From assembly GCA_039583875.1 (NCBI GenBank), contig CM077150.1, positions 178,440,375 to 178,504,374 on the forward strand: a stretch of 64,000 nucleotides of DNA, read 5' to 3'. This document shows positions 32,198-42,697 of this stretch, piece by piece (the stretch's first letter is position 1; each line of letters starts with the position of its first letter). Both the position numbers and the translations under genes were made by a program. The notes below the pieces were generated by a model. The model had not been told where the DNA came from and made no database searches. It saw nothing but the letters and a program-made list of their open reading frames with translations. The DNA comes from Platanthera guangdongensis (lineage: Eukaryota; Streptophyta; Magnoliopsida; Asparagales; Orchidaceae).

Positions 32198-34273
32198 ATG
32201 GCCCAAAACAAAGACTATGCTAGCACCAGACCTCCAGTGTGCAATCTGTCAAAGTTTGCACTTTGGAAGGCAAGGATTAAACTCTACATGAATTCAATTG
32301 ACGAAGATATTTTTAATTCTGTTTTGACAGTGTGCCCAAGACCTCCAGAGAGCACAAGCACAAATGATATTCCACCTCCATCAGGAACAGATGCTGACAT
32401 TAAAAGATGGAAAGTAGCTGATGCCAAGGCAATGAACATTCTAGCTCAGACAATGTCAGATGACATTTTTCAGAAGGTAGCTGAATGTAATTCAGCCAAG
32501 GAGATCTGGGACAAGCTTTCAGAAATTGTCTCTGGCTCAGCTGATGAGAGAAAGGACAGAAGATCTCATCTCATCTCCCAATATGAGAACTTCAAGAAGG
32601 GAGAAACTGAGTCAGTGGGAGACATGTACAATAGATTGAGTCTAATTGTCAGTGAGCTGAGGACATTAGATAAAGAAATCTCACTGACAGAACTCAATGA
32701 CAAGATCCTAATGTGCTTCCCCAGCACTTGGGATTCAAGAATCTGGCCAATTAAAGATGCCAGAAGCCTAAATGAGATTACCACTGAAGCCTTGTTGGGT
32801 AAGCTCAAATCTTATGAGCTACTCATCAAGAACAGAGAAGAAGAACAGAAGGCTGCTTCTCCAGCCACAAGAAAGGAGAAGACTATTGCATTCAAGGCAG
32901 CTGAGGATCTGCCTGAAGAAAAGGCCACAAGCAATGATGAACTTCTCAGCCTATTGGCCAAAAGATTCTATAAGATGGCCAGGAAGGACTTCAGAAGAAG
33001 ATCATACAAGGAGCAAGACAAGCCAAGGTATGACAAGTCCACTGGCAATAGCAAAGACATTATTTGCTTTGGTTGCAGGAAACCAGGGCACATGGTTCCT
33101 GACTGTCCAGAAAACAAGAACAAGGACAGGAGGGACAGAAAAGAAAGAAGAAAGGAGAAGGACTCCAAAAGGCATGGAAATAACAAACCTTCCACCAGCA
33201 AAAGTAAGCACACAAGGAAAGGATTTGTTGCTGAATCCTGGAGTGAGACTGAAGAGGAGTCACAGGCCTCTTCCAGCTCAAGTGATGATGAGGATGATGC
33301 AGAGGAAAAAGAATTCTGCATGATGGCAATCAATGCCTCTCAACACAACTCAGAGGAAGAGGAGTCAGAGTCAGACTCAGAAACTCAACCTGAAGAAGAT
33401 CAGGTAATCAACTCTTTTGATTTCACTTCAGAAGATTTTAAGCTTGAATTTAAAGCACTATGTTTAGACCTGCTAAAGTCTGAGAAAGAGATCATCTCTC
33501 TCAGAAATCAATTGTCTGAACACAATGCTTTAAAATCAGAAAACCTCAAGCTCTTTCAGGAGTTGGAGAACCATAGGGAACAGATAGCTTCACTGAAGAG
33601 TGAACTCTCTGAGGCCAAGAAGCTTGAAGAATCTCTCAATGGGAGAAGCATCAAGCTGATGGACATCACAAGCACAGTGAACTCAAGATTCAACAGTACA
33701 CTGGGCTTGGGTGCCTCATCCAGCCAACCTATTGTTCTAACAACCCCTATCAAGTTCATTTCTGACAAGGGAAAGGGAGTTGTAGAGGTTGCCAGGAAAA
33801 ATTCTGATCTGCCTCAGAAAACTAAAGTCCAGTACAAATCGTCGAACGGAGATCGACGATCGCCGAATGAAGATCGACGATCGCCGAACGCAGCTCGACG
33901 ATCTCAGGACAAATCGTCGAACGCTGATCGACGATCTAAGCCAAGATCGTCGAACGCTGGTCGACGATCCCATATACCTGACCTCAGCCATAGTCGACCG
34001 TCGAACGGAGCTCGACGATCTGACCCAAGATCGTCGAACTCAGCTCCAAGATCGTCGAACAGAGGTCAGAGCTCTGGAAACTTTTTCAATGGCAAGTCAA
34101 AATTGAATCCTGAGGGTTCTTCATCCCAAACATTTAACCCTTATACTGAATGGATTTTACCTCCAAGGAGATATCATCCTGAAGGATATAAGAGTCAGCC
34201 AGGGATGTCTTTCATTTCTGAATTTAAAGGTTATCAACCTAGGCCCAAGGTAAACTGGGTCAAAAACAAGTGA
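32198..34273 (+). CDS. Copia gag, 691 residues, intact
   Basis: Structural protein, ATG at 32198 in context aatcATGG. The N-terminal half is a copia-type gag core (FALWKARIKLYM, EIWDKLSEIVSG, DMYNRLSLIVSEL, KILMCFPSTWDS). A zinc knuckle CFGCRKPGHMVPDC is at about residues 289-302, then a basic stretch, an acidic Ser/Glu stretch, and a coiled coil at about 415-490. Residues about 547-625 are an Arg/Ser/Asn-rich repeat of the form RSSNxxRRS, encoded by the same TCGTCGAAC/TCGACGATC words found in the LTR. Length and the coiled coil fit Sirevirus gag. The stop TGA at 34271-34273 precedes pol, which lies in the next frame. I cannot tell whether that is programmed or decay. Confidence 0.92.
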   Translation: MAQNKDYASTRPPVCNLSKFALWKARIKLYMNSIDEDIFNSVLTVCPRPPESTSTNDIPPPSGTDADIKRWKVADAKAMNILAQTMSDDIFQKVAECNSAKEIWDKLSEIVSGSADERKDRRSHLISQYENFKKGETESVGDMYNRLSLIVSELRTLDKEISLTELNDKILMCFPSTWDSRIWPIKDARSLNEITTEALLGKLKSYELLIKNREEEQKAASPATRKEKTIAFKAAEDLPEEKATSNDELLSLLAKRFYKMARKDFRRRSYKEQDKPRYDKSTGNSKDIICFGCRKPGHMVPDCPENKNKDRRDRKERRKEKDSKRHGNNKPSTSKSKHTRKGFVAESWSETEEESQASSSSSDDEDDAEEKEFCMMAINASQHNSEEEESESDSETQPEEDQVINSFDFTSEDFKLEFKALCLDLLKSEKEIISLRNQLSEHNALKSENLKLFQELENHREQIASLKSELSEAKKLEESLNGRSIKLMDITSTVNSRFNSTLGLGASSSQPIVLTTPIKFISDKGKGVVEVARKNSDLPQKTKVQYKSSNGDRRSPNEDRRSPNAARRSQDKSSNADRRSKPRSSNAGRRSHIPDLSHSRPSNGARRSDPRSSNSAPRSSNRGQSSGNFFNGKSKLNPEGSSSQTFNPYTEWILPPRRYHPEGYKSQPGMSFISEFKGYQPRPKVNWVKNK

Positions 34274-34274
34274 A

Positions 34275-35438
34275 TTGCTTAATGTGCAGGTGAAGACCTA
34301 TCCAACATCTAACCAGCAATGGTATTTGGATAGTGGATGCTCAAAGCACATGACAGGGAACAAGGACAACCTCAATTCCTTTAAAGCCAAGCTTGGACCC
34401 AAAGTTATCTTTGGTGACTCCAACTTTGGACAAACTAAAGGATATGGAGCAGTCCAGATTGGTTCTGTAACCTTCAAGAAGGTAGCATATGTGGAAGGAC
34501 TGAAGCACAACCTAATCAGCATCAGTCAGCTATGTGATGAAGGCTACCAGGTGAACTTCAGCAAAACTCTATGCAAGATCAAGTCAGAGGACAACACCAC
34601 TGTGTTGACAGGTAAAAGGAAAGGTAACATCTACCTTGTAGATTTTCTTTCAACTTCTATAGATATCTGCTTATTCAATTCAGTTTATAGACCAAATGTT
34701 TTATGGCATAAGAGACTAGGACACCTAAACCTTAGAACTATTGCTAGGCTCTCCAAGGACAATCTTGTTAGAGGACTACCTTCTGGCCCCTACAAGAAGG
34801 AAGGACTCTGCAAGGCCTGTCAATTAGGCAAGCAAACTAAAAACAGTTTTAAGTCACTTAATAAGAGTGATTCACCTAGGATATTGTATCTGTTACACAT
34901 GGATCTATTTGGACCCATCACAGTACAAAGCCTAGGAGGGAAATCCTACACTTTGGTGATTGTAGATGACTTCTCTAGATTCACTTGGGTGTTCTTTCTA
35001 AGGAAGAAGTCTGATAACTTTAAGTGTCTGACAGAGTTTCTCAAATGTGTAAAGATTGAGTTCAATACTCACATTGCCCTGATCAGAAGTGATCATGGGA
35101 CAGAGTTTGATTCTCTTCTTATGCAAGAGTTCTGTCAGAGTGAAGGGATCAGGCATACTTTCTCAGCTCCTAGAACTCCTCAACAAAATGGGGTAGCTGA
35201 AAGGAAAAATAGAACCCTTATTGAATCTGCCACCACATTGTTGTCAGATGCTCATCTACCTCTATCCTTCTGGGCAGAGGCAGTGAACACCTCCAACTAT
35301 GTGCTGAACAGAAGCCTGATACATAAACTGAAGGGAAAGACTCCCTATGAATTACTCAAAGGGAAGAAACCTAAAGTTGACTATTTCAAAATTTTGGTTG
35401 CATTTGTTATATTCACAATAATGATAAGAAACATCTAG
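34275..35438 (+). pseudogene. Copia protease and integrase, frameshifted at the end
   Basis: Starts without an ATG immediately after gag, one frame over. Aspartic protease with WYLDSGCSKHM (DSG active site). The pre-integrase module follows with LWHKRLGHLNLRTI and CKACQLGKQ (HHCC). The integrase core has LHMDLFGPI (D), IRSDHGTEF (D) and QNGVAERKNRT (E). The frame is lost near 35393-35397, where one T seems missing from a T-run; the sequence then resumes in the frame of the RT ORF ([19 protein letters not shown]). Confidence 0.9.
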
Positions 35439-37429
35439 CAAAATTTCAAGCCAAAGCTGATGAAGGAGTGTTTCTGGGATACTCCATGATCAGCAAGGCC
35501 TATAGGGTATATAATAAATCATCATTAAAAATTGAGGAATCTGTTCATGTTTCTTTTGATGAAACTAACATGTCTTTCAAGGAGAAGATTTCTTCTACCA
35601 TAGAACCATTGCAGGAACACACTCTAGTTGAAGATATGAACAAGCTACAGGTTGCTCAAGAGGATGAAAGCAGTGAAGATGAGAGCAATGCTCAACATAT
35701 TGAAACTCAACCTGAAGAGCCAGTTGTTGTACCACAAGAGGAAACAACAACACAGGTTGGTGAACAATCAACACCCCCTGTTGATTTAGTAACATCAAGA
35801 GACCATCCAATTTCCCAGATAATTGGAGAACTCTCAGCTGGTGTGCAAACCAGAAATCAGGTCAACCAAAACCTGTTGCACACCTGCTTCCTTTCTCAAA
35901 TTGAACCTCAGTCCATTCAAGATGCAGAGCAAGATCCACACTGGATCATTGCCATGCAAGAAGAGTTGCATCAATTTGAGAGGAACAAAGTATGGGAACT
36001 AGTGCCAAAGCCTAAGGATCATTCCATTGTTGGAACAAAATGGGTATTCAGAAACAAACTGGATGATCAAGGAGTAATAATAAGGAACAAGGCAAGGCTA
36101 GTTGCCCAAGGATATTCTCAAGAAGAAGGAATTGACTACGACCAGACTTTTGCACCTGTTGCAAGATTAGAAGCCATCAGGATATTCTTAGCTTATGCAG
36201 CTCACAAAGGCTTCAAAGTTTATCAAATGGATGTCAAGAGTGCCTTCTTAAATGGAGACATCAAAGAGGAAGTCTATGTCAGACAACCTCCAGGTTTTAT
36301 CTCTCCAACTCATCCTGATTTTGTTTTTAGATTAAATAAAGCATTATATGGTCTCAAGCAAGCTCCTAGAGCATGGTATGAGACCCTAGCATGCTTTCTT
36401 TTGGAAAATGGTTTTATAAGGGGTAGAGTAGACCAAACTCTTTTCATTAGAACCCATAAGTCCCATACCCTACTAGTACAAATTTATGTAGACGATATCA
36501 TTTTTGGTTCTACTGACTCAAAACTATGCAGAAGGTTTTCTAACTTAATGCATTCTAAATTTGAGATGAGTAGCATGGGTGAGCTATCCTTCTTCCTAGG
36601 ATTGCAAGTCAAACAACATGCTGAAGGCATCTTTATTTCTCAAACCAAATATGCTAATGAGCTGGTTAAGAAATTTGGCATGTCTGAGGCATCTTGTATG
36701 AAAACACCCATGCCTACCAATGCTGTATTGGATGCTGATGAACATGGGAAACCTGTTGATCAGACAACATATAGAGCAATGATTGGCTCTTTACTGTATC
36801 TTACAGCTAGTAGACCAGATATAATGTTTGCTACATGTATATGTGCCAGATTCCAAGTTAGCCCTAGAGAGTCACACCTCACATTAGTAAAGAGGATTCT
36901 CAGGTATGTTAAAAGTTGTCCAAATCTAGGTCTCTGGTATCCAAAAGATTCAGCATTTGAGTTAACTGGATTCTCTGATGCTGATTATGCTGGATGCAGA
37001 ATTGACAGGAAAAGCACCAGTGGAACTTGTCAGTTCCTTGGTGATAGACTTGTCTCCTGGTTTTGCAAGAAACAAACATCTGTGTCAACCTCAACTGCTG
37101 AAGCTGAGTATATGGCTGCAGGCAGTTGTTGTTCACAAATACTGTGGATTCAAAATCAACTCCTAGACTATGGTTAAAAGTCAAAAATATTTTGTGACAA
37201 TACAAGTGCTATCTTCATAGCTCAAAATCCAGTCCTCCATAGTAGGACAAAACATATAGAGATTAGGCATCATTTCTTAAGGGATAATGTTGAGAAAAAT
37301 AAAATTAAATTGCAGTATATCCCAACTGATTTACAAAGGGGAGATATTTTCACCAAGCCTTTGGATGAAAAGAAACATACCTTCTTCCTAAATCAGTTAG
37401 GAATGTTAGATGGAGGAAGTCTTAAATAA
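35439..37429 (+). pseudogene. Copia reverse transcriptase and RNase H, one nonsense codon
   Basis: In one frame to 37429 with a single TAA at 37175-37177. The first 130 codons are the integrase tail and an acidic linker. RT begins near WELVPKPKD and has [39 protein letters not shown] and the catalytic YVDDIIFGS. RNase H follows with [19 protein letters not shown] and [10 protein letters not shown], and after the stop NTSAI, KHIEIRHHFLRD and DIFTKPLDEKK, the usual copia ending. All catalytic residues that I know are kept, so the damage is recent. Confidence 0.92.
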
Positions 37430-37923
37430 AACCCAAGATTTTGAAAGCTAAAAATGGACCAAGACTAGGCAAAATTCTGATTTTCCTTAGTGTCTAGGAT
37501 TTCTCTGATCTCTGAACTGCGCTCGACGATTTCCCCACAGATCGTCGAACGGAGTTCGACGATTTCCAGAATCGTCGAACTGAGCTTCAGCGCTCCTCAG
37601 ACAGCATGAACTGTCTCCTTCGGTCAACGATCGTCGAACGGCGCTCGACGATTTTGTTCACTGAACGATCGTCGAACGGAGGTCGACGCCTTTCCAGATC
37701 GTCGAACGGAGATCGACGATTTTGGAGTCTCTTCAGATTCCTTTAGAAGCCTCGATCGTCGAACTGAGTTCAACGATCTTTCCTTTTCTGCGTCGAACCC
37801 TAATATAAAACTCTTTTTTCGTCGTCGTTCTCTCTTGCGCTTTCAATTTCTCTGCAAACTTTTCTTCCCTCCAAGCAGCTCTACACTTGGTCGTTTTGTC
37901 TGTTGATTTTTTTTGCAGGTACC
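37430..37923 (+). promoter_or_regulatory. Leader of extra ORF with palindromic words and splice-acceptor-like site
   Basis: Non-coding spacer between pol and the extra ORF. From 37517 to 37790 it carries about seven TCGTCGAAC/TCGACGAT modules like those of the LTR and gag. Just before the ORF stands a T-rich tract ending in ttttttttgcag (AG at 37917-37918), a strong acceptor-like site six bases upstream of the ATG. This suggests that the ORF is expressed from a spliced subgenomic RNA with its donor further upstream. Confidence 0.6.
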
Positions 37924-40695
37924 ATGGCCGTTTCTGTTGCTGTGCTCGCCGCCATGAAATTTGATGCCGGCTTTGACATCGATTTCGATTCCTTCAACAC
38001 AACCGATCAAATCTTCCAGGATATTCTCAGATTGTTCAAAGATCAGCATCTGTCTGCCCTTATGTCAACAAGAATCAAATTGGCCTCAGATGAAATTAAA
38101 GAATGGGTTTATACTGCCCACAACCTGGACAACAACACCATAGTTGGTTCCATTGGTGGCACCCAGGTACCTCTGACTCCAGCAGTATTGACAGAAGTTT
38201 TTGGCTTCAGGAATGGTGAAGACTCTGCTGACCTTTCTGGAGAAGAGTTTGCTGATGTTCTTGCCAGGATGGGTCATCCTGAGGGGAACCCTAGCAAGCT
38301 GTTTAAGAGAAACCTGTCTGTGGAATACAGGTTTTTGGCTGATGTAGTAGGCAAGGTCCTTTTGGCCAAGCATTCTGCTCATGATACAATCTCCAGATAC
38401 CAGCTCTGCCTTATGGGAGCTCTTGTGGACAGGAAAAGCTTGAACTGGGGAGAAGTACTCTTTGACTTGTTGAAGAAAAAGATAAATAAGACTTTTGTGA
38501 ATTTTGGAAGAATACTGGGAATCTTCCTCCAGGCTAAATGTCCTACCCTGCTAGTCTCCTCTGTAGTGCACATAAATGCCTCCAAGAGACTCACCTGTGC
38601 CCTTTTTGGGAAATGGGACAGGCAAATCTCCAAGCCCAGCAGGCCCTCTTCTTCTGGCCCTTCAGGCACCAGGACTCTAAGAGTCACTCCACCCCAGGCC
38701 TCTGCCCCTGCAGAGGACCTGCCTGCTAGTGCTGCTGCTTCTCCTCCTCCAAGCTCAACCCTACCTCCACTTCCATCCACCTCTCCAGCCACCTCCACAA
38801 TTACCATCTCCAGCCCATCTCCAGCATCTACTCCATCTCCAGCAACAATTTCCTCTCCACCAGCAGCCCACTTCCACCCTCTTTTCTCCTATCCACCTCC
38901 AGATGTCACCTCATCCCCATCCCTTCCAACTTTCACTCTCCTGGATGACTCCTACATGGATGATTCCCCCTCTTCTCCTCCAGATTTGCCATCCTCCTCC
39001 ACATCTTTCCAAGACCTTCTCCACCAGATTCTTGATCAACCCACCTTCACTCCCTCCATTTCCATCCCTGTACCCTCTATCTCTACCATACCCTCTCCTG
39101 AGCCATCCCTTCCACCCTTCAGCCCTCCACCTCCAGCTTCCTCAGCCATCCCAATGCCCTCTACCTCTGCTCCTCTCATTGAGCATGTAGATCTCCCAGC
39201 CCTTGCTGATCAGTTGTATGAGCTCCTTGCACCTAGGCTCTCCCTTCTCATGGAGGCCTCCTTAGCTCCTCTGCAACAATCAGTGGCAGCTCTCTCTGCC
39301 AGGCTGTCCTCTTTCCTTACCCCTATAGCAGCACCCCCAGCAGTGTGCCTTGATGCACAGGTTTCTGCATCCAGGCAGGGGGAGATGCCCTATGAAGCCA
39401 GCTTCCAGGCTGCTGTTGCTGCTGCTGCTCCTCCTGCTGGTGTTTCTGATGCTGCTGCTGCTTCTGCTACTGCTGCTGTGTCTGTTTCTGCTGCTGCTGC
39501 TATTCCTGTCATAGCACTAGACCTAAGGTCTCTGCTATCTACTTTTGATACTGCTTACTTCAGCTGCCTCCCAGAGCCATATGCTGCCCAGCCCTCAGAA
39601 GATATGTCCAAGGCCCTAGTGCCCTTCTCTTGCTGTGACCCCAGAACCATTTCTGATTTTCTTCTGTCAGTGACTGCTACTTCTGATGTTCCTGCTGCTG
39701 CTGCTGCTGCTACTGAAGACACTGCTGTGTCTACCTCTGAAGTTGTATCTGCTGCTGAAGAAATTGTTTCTGATGAGCCTATTTCACAGGATCTTTTGAT
39801 GACAGAGGCTGTTGATTGTGAGCCTGCTGTAGAAGTTGTTGGTTCTGAAGCTGCTGCTGCTGCCCTCATTTCTGAAGTAATTTCTGTTGTAACATCTGCT
39901 GCTCCAGTACCTATAGTTACATCTGTTGCTCCTCCTGCTTCTGTATCTTCTGCCCCATCAGCTGCTGTTAAACTAAAAGAGGATTTGATGAAAAGGATTG
40001 ATGCCTTGTATGATGCACAAAGCTCTGAATCTGAGGATTATAATACTGCTTCTGATGACTCATCAGCCACAATTGCAAAGAAAAGAAAGGCAAGAAGTAA
40101 GGCCTTGAAGAGAGTTCCTCCTGCCAAAGTCAGAGATGACAATGATGTTCCATATTATATTCTGCACAATTGCCCAATCTCTGAGCATTGGATGCAATTC
40201 TCTAAGAACCAGTTGAAGGCTATGAAAAAGAAGAGGAAATATGAAAAAGATTCCACTCAGTTCAAGCACCCTCATCCTCCTCCACCACCTCCACCTGATG
40301 CAGGTGCAGGTGGCAGCTCTGCAAGCTCAGGCCCTGCTAGAAGCCAGGCTCCCTACCAGCCTCATGCCAGAACATATCAAAGGGAAGGCCATTCTAGGGG
40401 CTCTTACTCTAGAAGGGGAGGATATAGGGGAAATCAAAGAGAAACTCAGGTTTACTCTAAAGGACACTCCAGGCAGCATCCTTATCCTAGGGTAGGACAT
40501 GTTCCATCTGACACATCTTCTGGTCCTTTTCCCTACAAGCTCAAAGATACAGTGACTGCCAGGACACCTCAAGTTACTACTTCCAACAGGTATGAGCCAC
40601 CTGTTCCATTTGAGGATCCTGAGAAAAATCCCATGGCTTGGACTGCAAGAATGAAAGAACTGGCTGCTTTGGATCAGATAAAGAAAGCAAAATAA
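37924..40695 (+). CDS. Extra ORF of copia element, 923 residues, plant transposon-protein-like
   Basis: ATG in good context (accATGGcc). Residues about 1-225 are globular and resemble what I know as the Pfam putative plant transposon protein domain (PF20167-like): WVYTAHNLDNNTIVG, TPAVLTEVFGF, YQLCLMGALVDRKSLNWGEV. About 230-690 are Pro/Ser/Ala-rich low complexity with (GCT)n-coded Ala runs. The C-terminus has a basic cluster (KKRKARSKALKR, possible nuclear localisation), a poly-Pro run and Arg/Gly-rich RNA-binding-like sequence. The position after pol corresponds to the env-like ORF of Sireviruses, but I see no signal peptide or clear membrane anchor, so I do not call it an envelope. The family assignment needs an HMM search. 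The same frame continues beyond the stop. Confidence 0.75.
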   Translation: MAVSVAVLAAMKFDAGFDIDFDSFNTTDQIFQDILRLFKDQHLSALMSTRIKLASDEIKEWVYTAHNLDNNTIVGSIGGTQVPLTPAVLTEVFGFRNGEDSADLSGEEFADVLARMGHPEGNPSKLFKRNLSVEYRFLADVVGKVLLAKHSAHDTISRYQLCLMGALVDRKSLNWGEVLFDLLKKKINKTFVNFGRILGIFLQAKCPTLLVSSVVHINASKRLTCALFGKWDRQISKPSRPSSSGPSGTRTLRVTPPQASAPAEDLPASAAASPPPSSTLPPLPSTSPATSTITISSPSPASTPSPATISSPPAAHFHPLFSYPPPDVTSSPSLPTFTLLDDSYMDDSPSSPPDLPSSSTSFQDLLHQILDQPTFTPSISIPVPSISTIPSPEPSLPPFSPPPPASSAIPMPSTSAPLIEHVDLPALADQLYELLAPRLSLLMEASLAPLQQSVAALSARLSSFLTPIAAPPAVCLDAQVSASRQGEMPYEASFQAAVAAAAPPAGVSDAAAASATAAVSVSAAAAIPVIALDLRSLLSTFDTAYFSCLPEPYAAQPSEDMSKALVPFSCCDPRTISDFLLSVTATSDVPAAAAAATEDTAVSTSEVVSAAEEIVSDEPISQDLLMTEAVDCEPAVEVVGSEAAAAALISEVISVVTSAAPVPIVTSVAPPASVSSAPSAAVKLKEDLMKRIDALYDAQSSESEDYNTASDDSSATIAKKRKARSKALKRVPPAKVRDDNDVPYYILHNCPISEHWMQFSKNQLKAMKKKRKYEKDSTQFKHPHPPPPPPPDAGAGGSSASSGPARSQAPYQPHARTYQREGHSRGSYSRRGGYRGNQRETQVYSKGHSRQHPYPRVGHVPSDTSSGPFPYKLKDTVTARTPQVTTSNRYEPPVPFEDPEKNPMAWTARMKELAALDQIKKAK

Positions 40696-40935
40696 CAAGG
40701 GCTAGACACTTCCAATATATCTACTATGTCAGAGCAAAGGCAAAAAGAGTTAGAAAGATATGCCTCCAGTAAGTTTTTTGATGCAGACAGATACATGGAG
40801 TTGCATCCAGCTGCAGTGGTTCCCAGGGCTTCAAAGCAAATTTATTTGGGTGCAGCTGATGATACCAGATCCAAACAACAAGCTTTAGATCCTAACAGAG
40901 AAATTAAAATGGTAAAAGGCAAAGAAAAGGAATAA
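40696..40935 (+). pseudogene. In-frame continuation of the extra ORF after one stop
   Basis: Directly after the TAA at 40693-40695 the same frame stays open for 79 codons to a TAA at 40933-40935, including MSEQRQKELERYASSKFFDA and a charged end. It is likely the original C-terminus of the extra ORF cut by a nonsense change, or a readthrough extension. An independent ATG at 40726 is possible but less likely. Confidence 0.55.
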
Positions 40936-41096
40936 CTCTGTAAGGTGATAATTCTTGACTTCTGTGACTGCCTTCTGGATATCATGTTTATACATCTCTG
41001 AGATGGTTCTGTGATGTTTAGCTGTGTTGTTTTTATGTTTCTGTGACTGTATTCTGTTGTTTGTTTTTCCTATGTCTGTAAATAGTTTTCCTAACC

Positions 41097-41111
41097 CAAA
41101 TAGGGGGAGAT
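41097..41111 (+). other. Polypurine tract of copia element
   Basis: aaatagggggagatt touching the 3' LTR start TGTTGGAAC, the classic Sirevirus plus-strand primer form. Confidence 0.85.
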
Positions 41112-42692
41112 TGTTGGAACACCCTATTACTAATTTGGGTCAGGATCACTATGTCTCTAGGAATATGTGTTTTGACCTCCTGTATAGATTTTAGGTCAAA
41201 TAGAATTGAGTCTAAGGGTCAGTAGGCTAGGATTGGAAGCAGCTCTGAAGACCCAAGTTTTTGTAGTGACTAAGTCCAAATCGTCGAGCTCAGCACGACG
41301 TTTCGTCGAACTCCGGTCGACGATCGTCTAGCTCAACTTTGGCAGATCGTCGAGCTCCATTCGACGATCGCTGAGCTCAAGCCTCAAAATATCGTCGAGC
41401 TCTGGTCGACGATCGCTGAGCTCAACTTCTCAATATCGTCGAGCTCCATTCGACGATCGCTGAGCTCAGGTCGACGATTTTGACTCTGAACTGGATCCTT
41501 ATCTCTGAGCTCAGTTCGACGATCTTTGAGCTCAGATCGACGACTTCTTTGCTGCTTGCATTTTCATTTCGCTGAGCTCAGCTCGACGATAGCAGAGCTC
41601 AGTTCGACGATTTCAGTTGACCTTCAGAATTCTAATTCAAATCAGATAGAAGTTATTCTGCATTTAAGACAGAAGATCTGCCAGCCGTTTTCATTTACTT
41701 CTGGAGCAAGTTTCAAGGGATTTTCTAAGGAACAAATCAGTGGACTTTCCTTCAGAACATATTATACAATTAAGGCTGTAATTAATTCAGACCAACGGCT
41801 ATCTTTGACAGAGCAATTTTCTATTCAGACTCAGAGAATAAAAGATAGAATGTTTTTGAATCAGACAGAAGACAGACAAGAACAAGAGAATAGAAAAAGA
41901 CAAGTAGAGGACACCTCTCTATACACAGAGACTCTCTCAATCTTCTGTCAACAAGAATTCAGAAGAACACTCATCAAAAAGAGATCAAGCTTTCAAACAT
42001 TCTTCAGATCTCTTCAGCTCTCAAGTGTTCAAGGCCAACATCATCTCAAGACTCCAGACACTCAACATTTCAGCTTGCTGAAATCATCATCTGCTGGAGA
42101 TCTATTTTTGAAGGCCTATCACCCTCAGCAAAGCTCATCTTCCTGAAGACTTCAAGGACTCAGGGGGAGCTTTGAAATCAATCCACATAGTCTTCTCAGT
42201 TGCTTGAGAAAGAGAAGACTGCCATAACTCTCTCACCCCCAATCTGTAAAGGGTTTTTCAAACTCCCTTCAAAAGTTTGAATCTGGTTTTTGAGCACCTT
42301 GTCAAAAGCTCATTGGTGGCAAGACACCTGATCAAAAAATCTGATCTGGTTTTTGAGCACCTTATCAAAAGCTCATTGGTGCCCAGGACACCTGATCAAC
42401 TCATCCTGCAGTGGATTCCTACCTAGGGTGGTAGAAGAGTGGATGTACCCAAGTCGGGGAACCACTATATTTCCTTGTGTCATCTGGTTGTGCATGTTTT
42501 CTTTTTGTTTCTGGCCTAGATTTTCTTGTGCTTAATATCTGCATAGCTTAATTTTATTTCTGCTTCCCTGCTTACACTCATTACAACAATTGTTGTAAAG
42601 CTTTGCAAAAAGTTTTCTTTGTGTTTTCAAAAAGCACCATATACTCTATTCACCCCCCCTTTAGAGTATATCAGATCTAGTTTCCCCTTTCA
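41112..42692 (+). repeat. 3' LTR of copia element
   Basis: 1581 bp, aligned end to end with the 5' LTR. Differences noted: tatatttata/tatgtctcta near 41150, one base lost in an A-run near 41200, t/c near 41421 and 41611, an A-run near 41640, and G- and C-runs near 42165 and 42266. Followed by catag at 42693-42697. Confidence 0.95.
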
Positions 42693-42697
42693 CATAG

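Larger units (their letters stand above)
30487..42692 (+). mobile_element. Sirevirus-like Ty1/copia element 4 with extra ORF
   Basis: 12.2 kb with target duplication catag (30482-30486 and 42693-42697). Both LTRs are 1581 bp and differ at about half a dozen bases plus four one-base indels by eye, so this is the youngest insertion here. Order: initiator-Met primer site, long gag, protease-integrase, RT-RNase H, leader with palindromic words, large extra ORF, polypurine tract aatagggggagatt. The copia order (integrase before RT), gag with coiled coil, long LTRs and an ORF after pol fit the Sirevirus (SIRE/Maximus) lineage. One frameshift and one nonsense codon in pol keep it from being autonomous. 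Confidence 0.93.

Noticed and set aside
34246..34300. A tiny intron (gtgaattgc...gtgcag) joining copia gag and pol
   Set aside because: Would be about 23 nt, below any plausible plant intron size; a frame shift or decay is more likely.
37924..40695. Calling the copia extra ORF an envelope gene
   Set aside because: No signal peptide, no clear membrane anchor and no fusion-like segment seen; only its position matches the env-like ORFs of Sireviruses.
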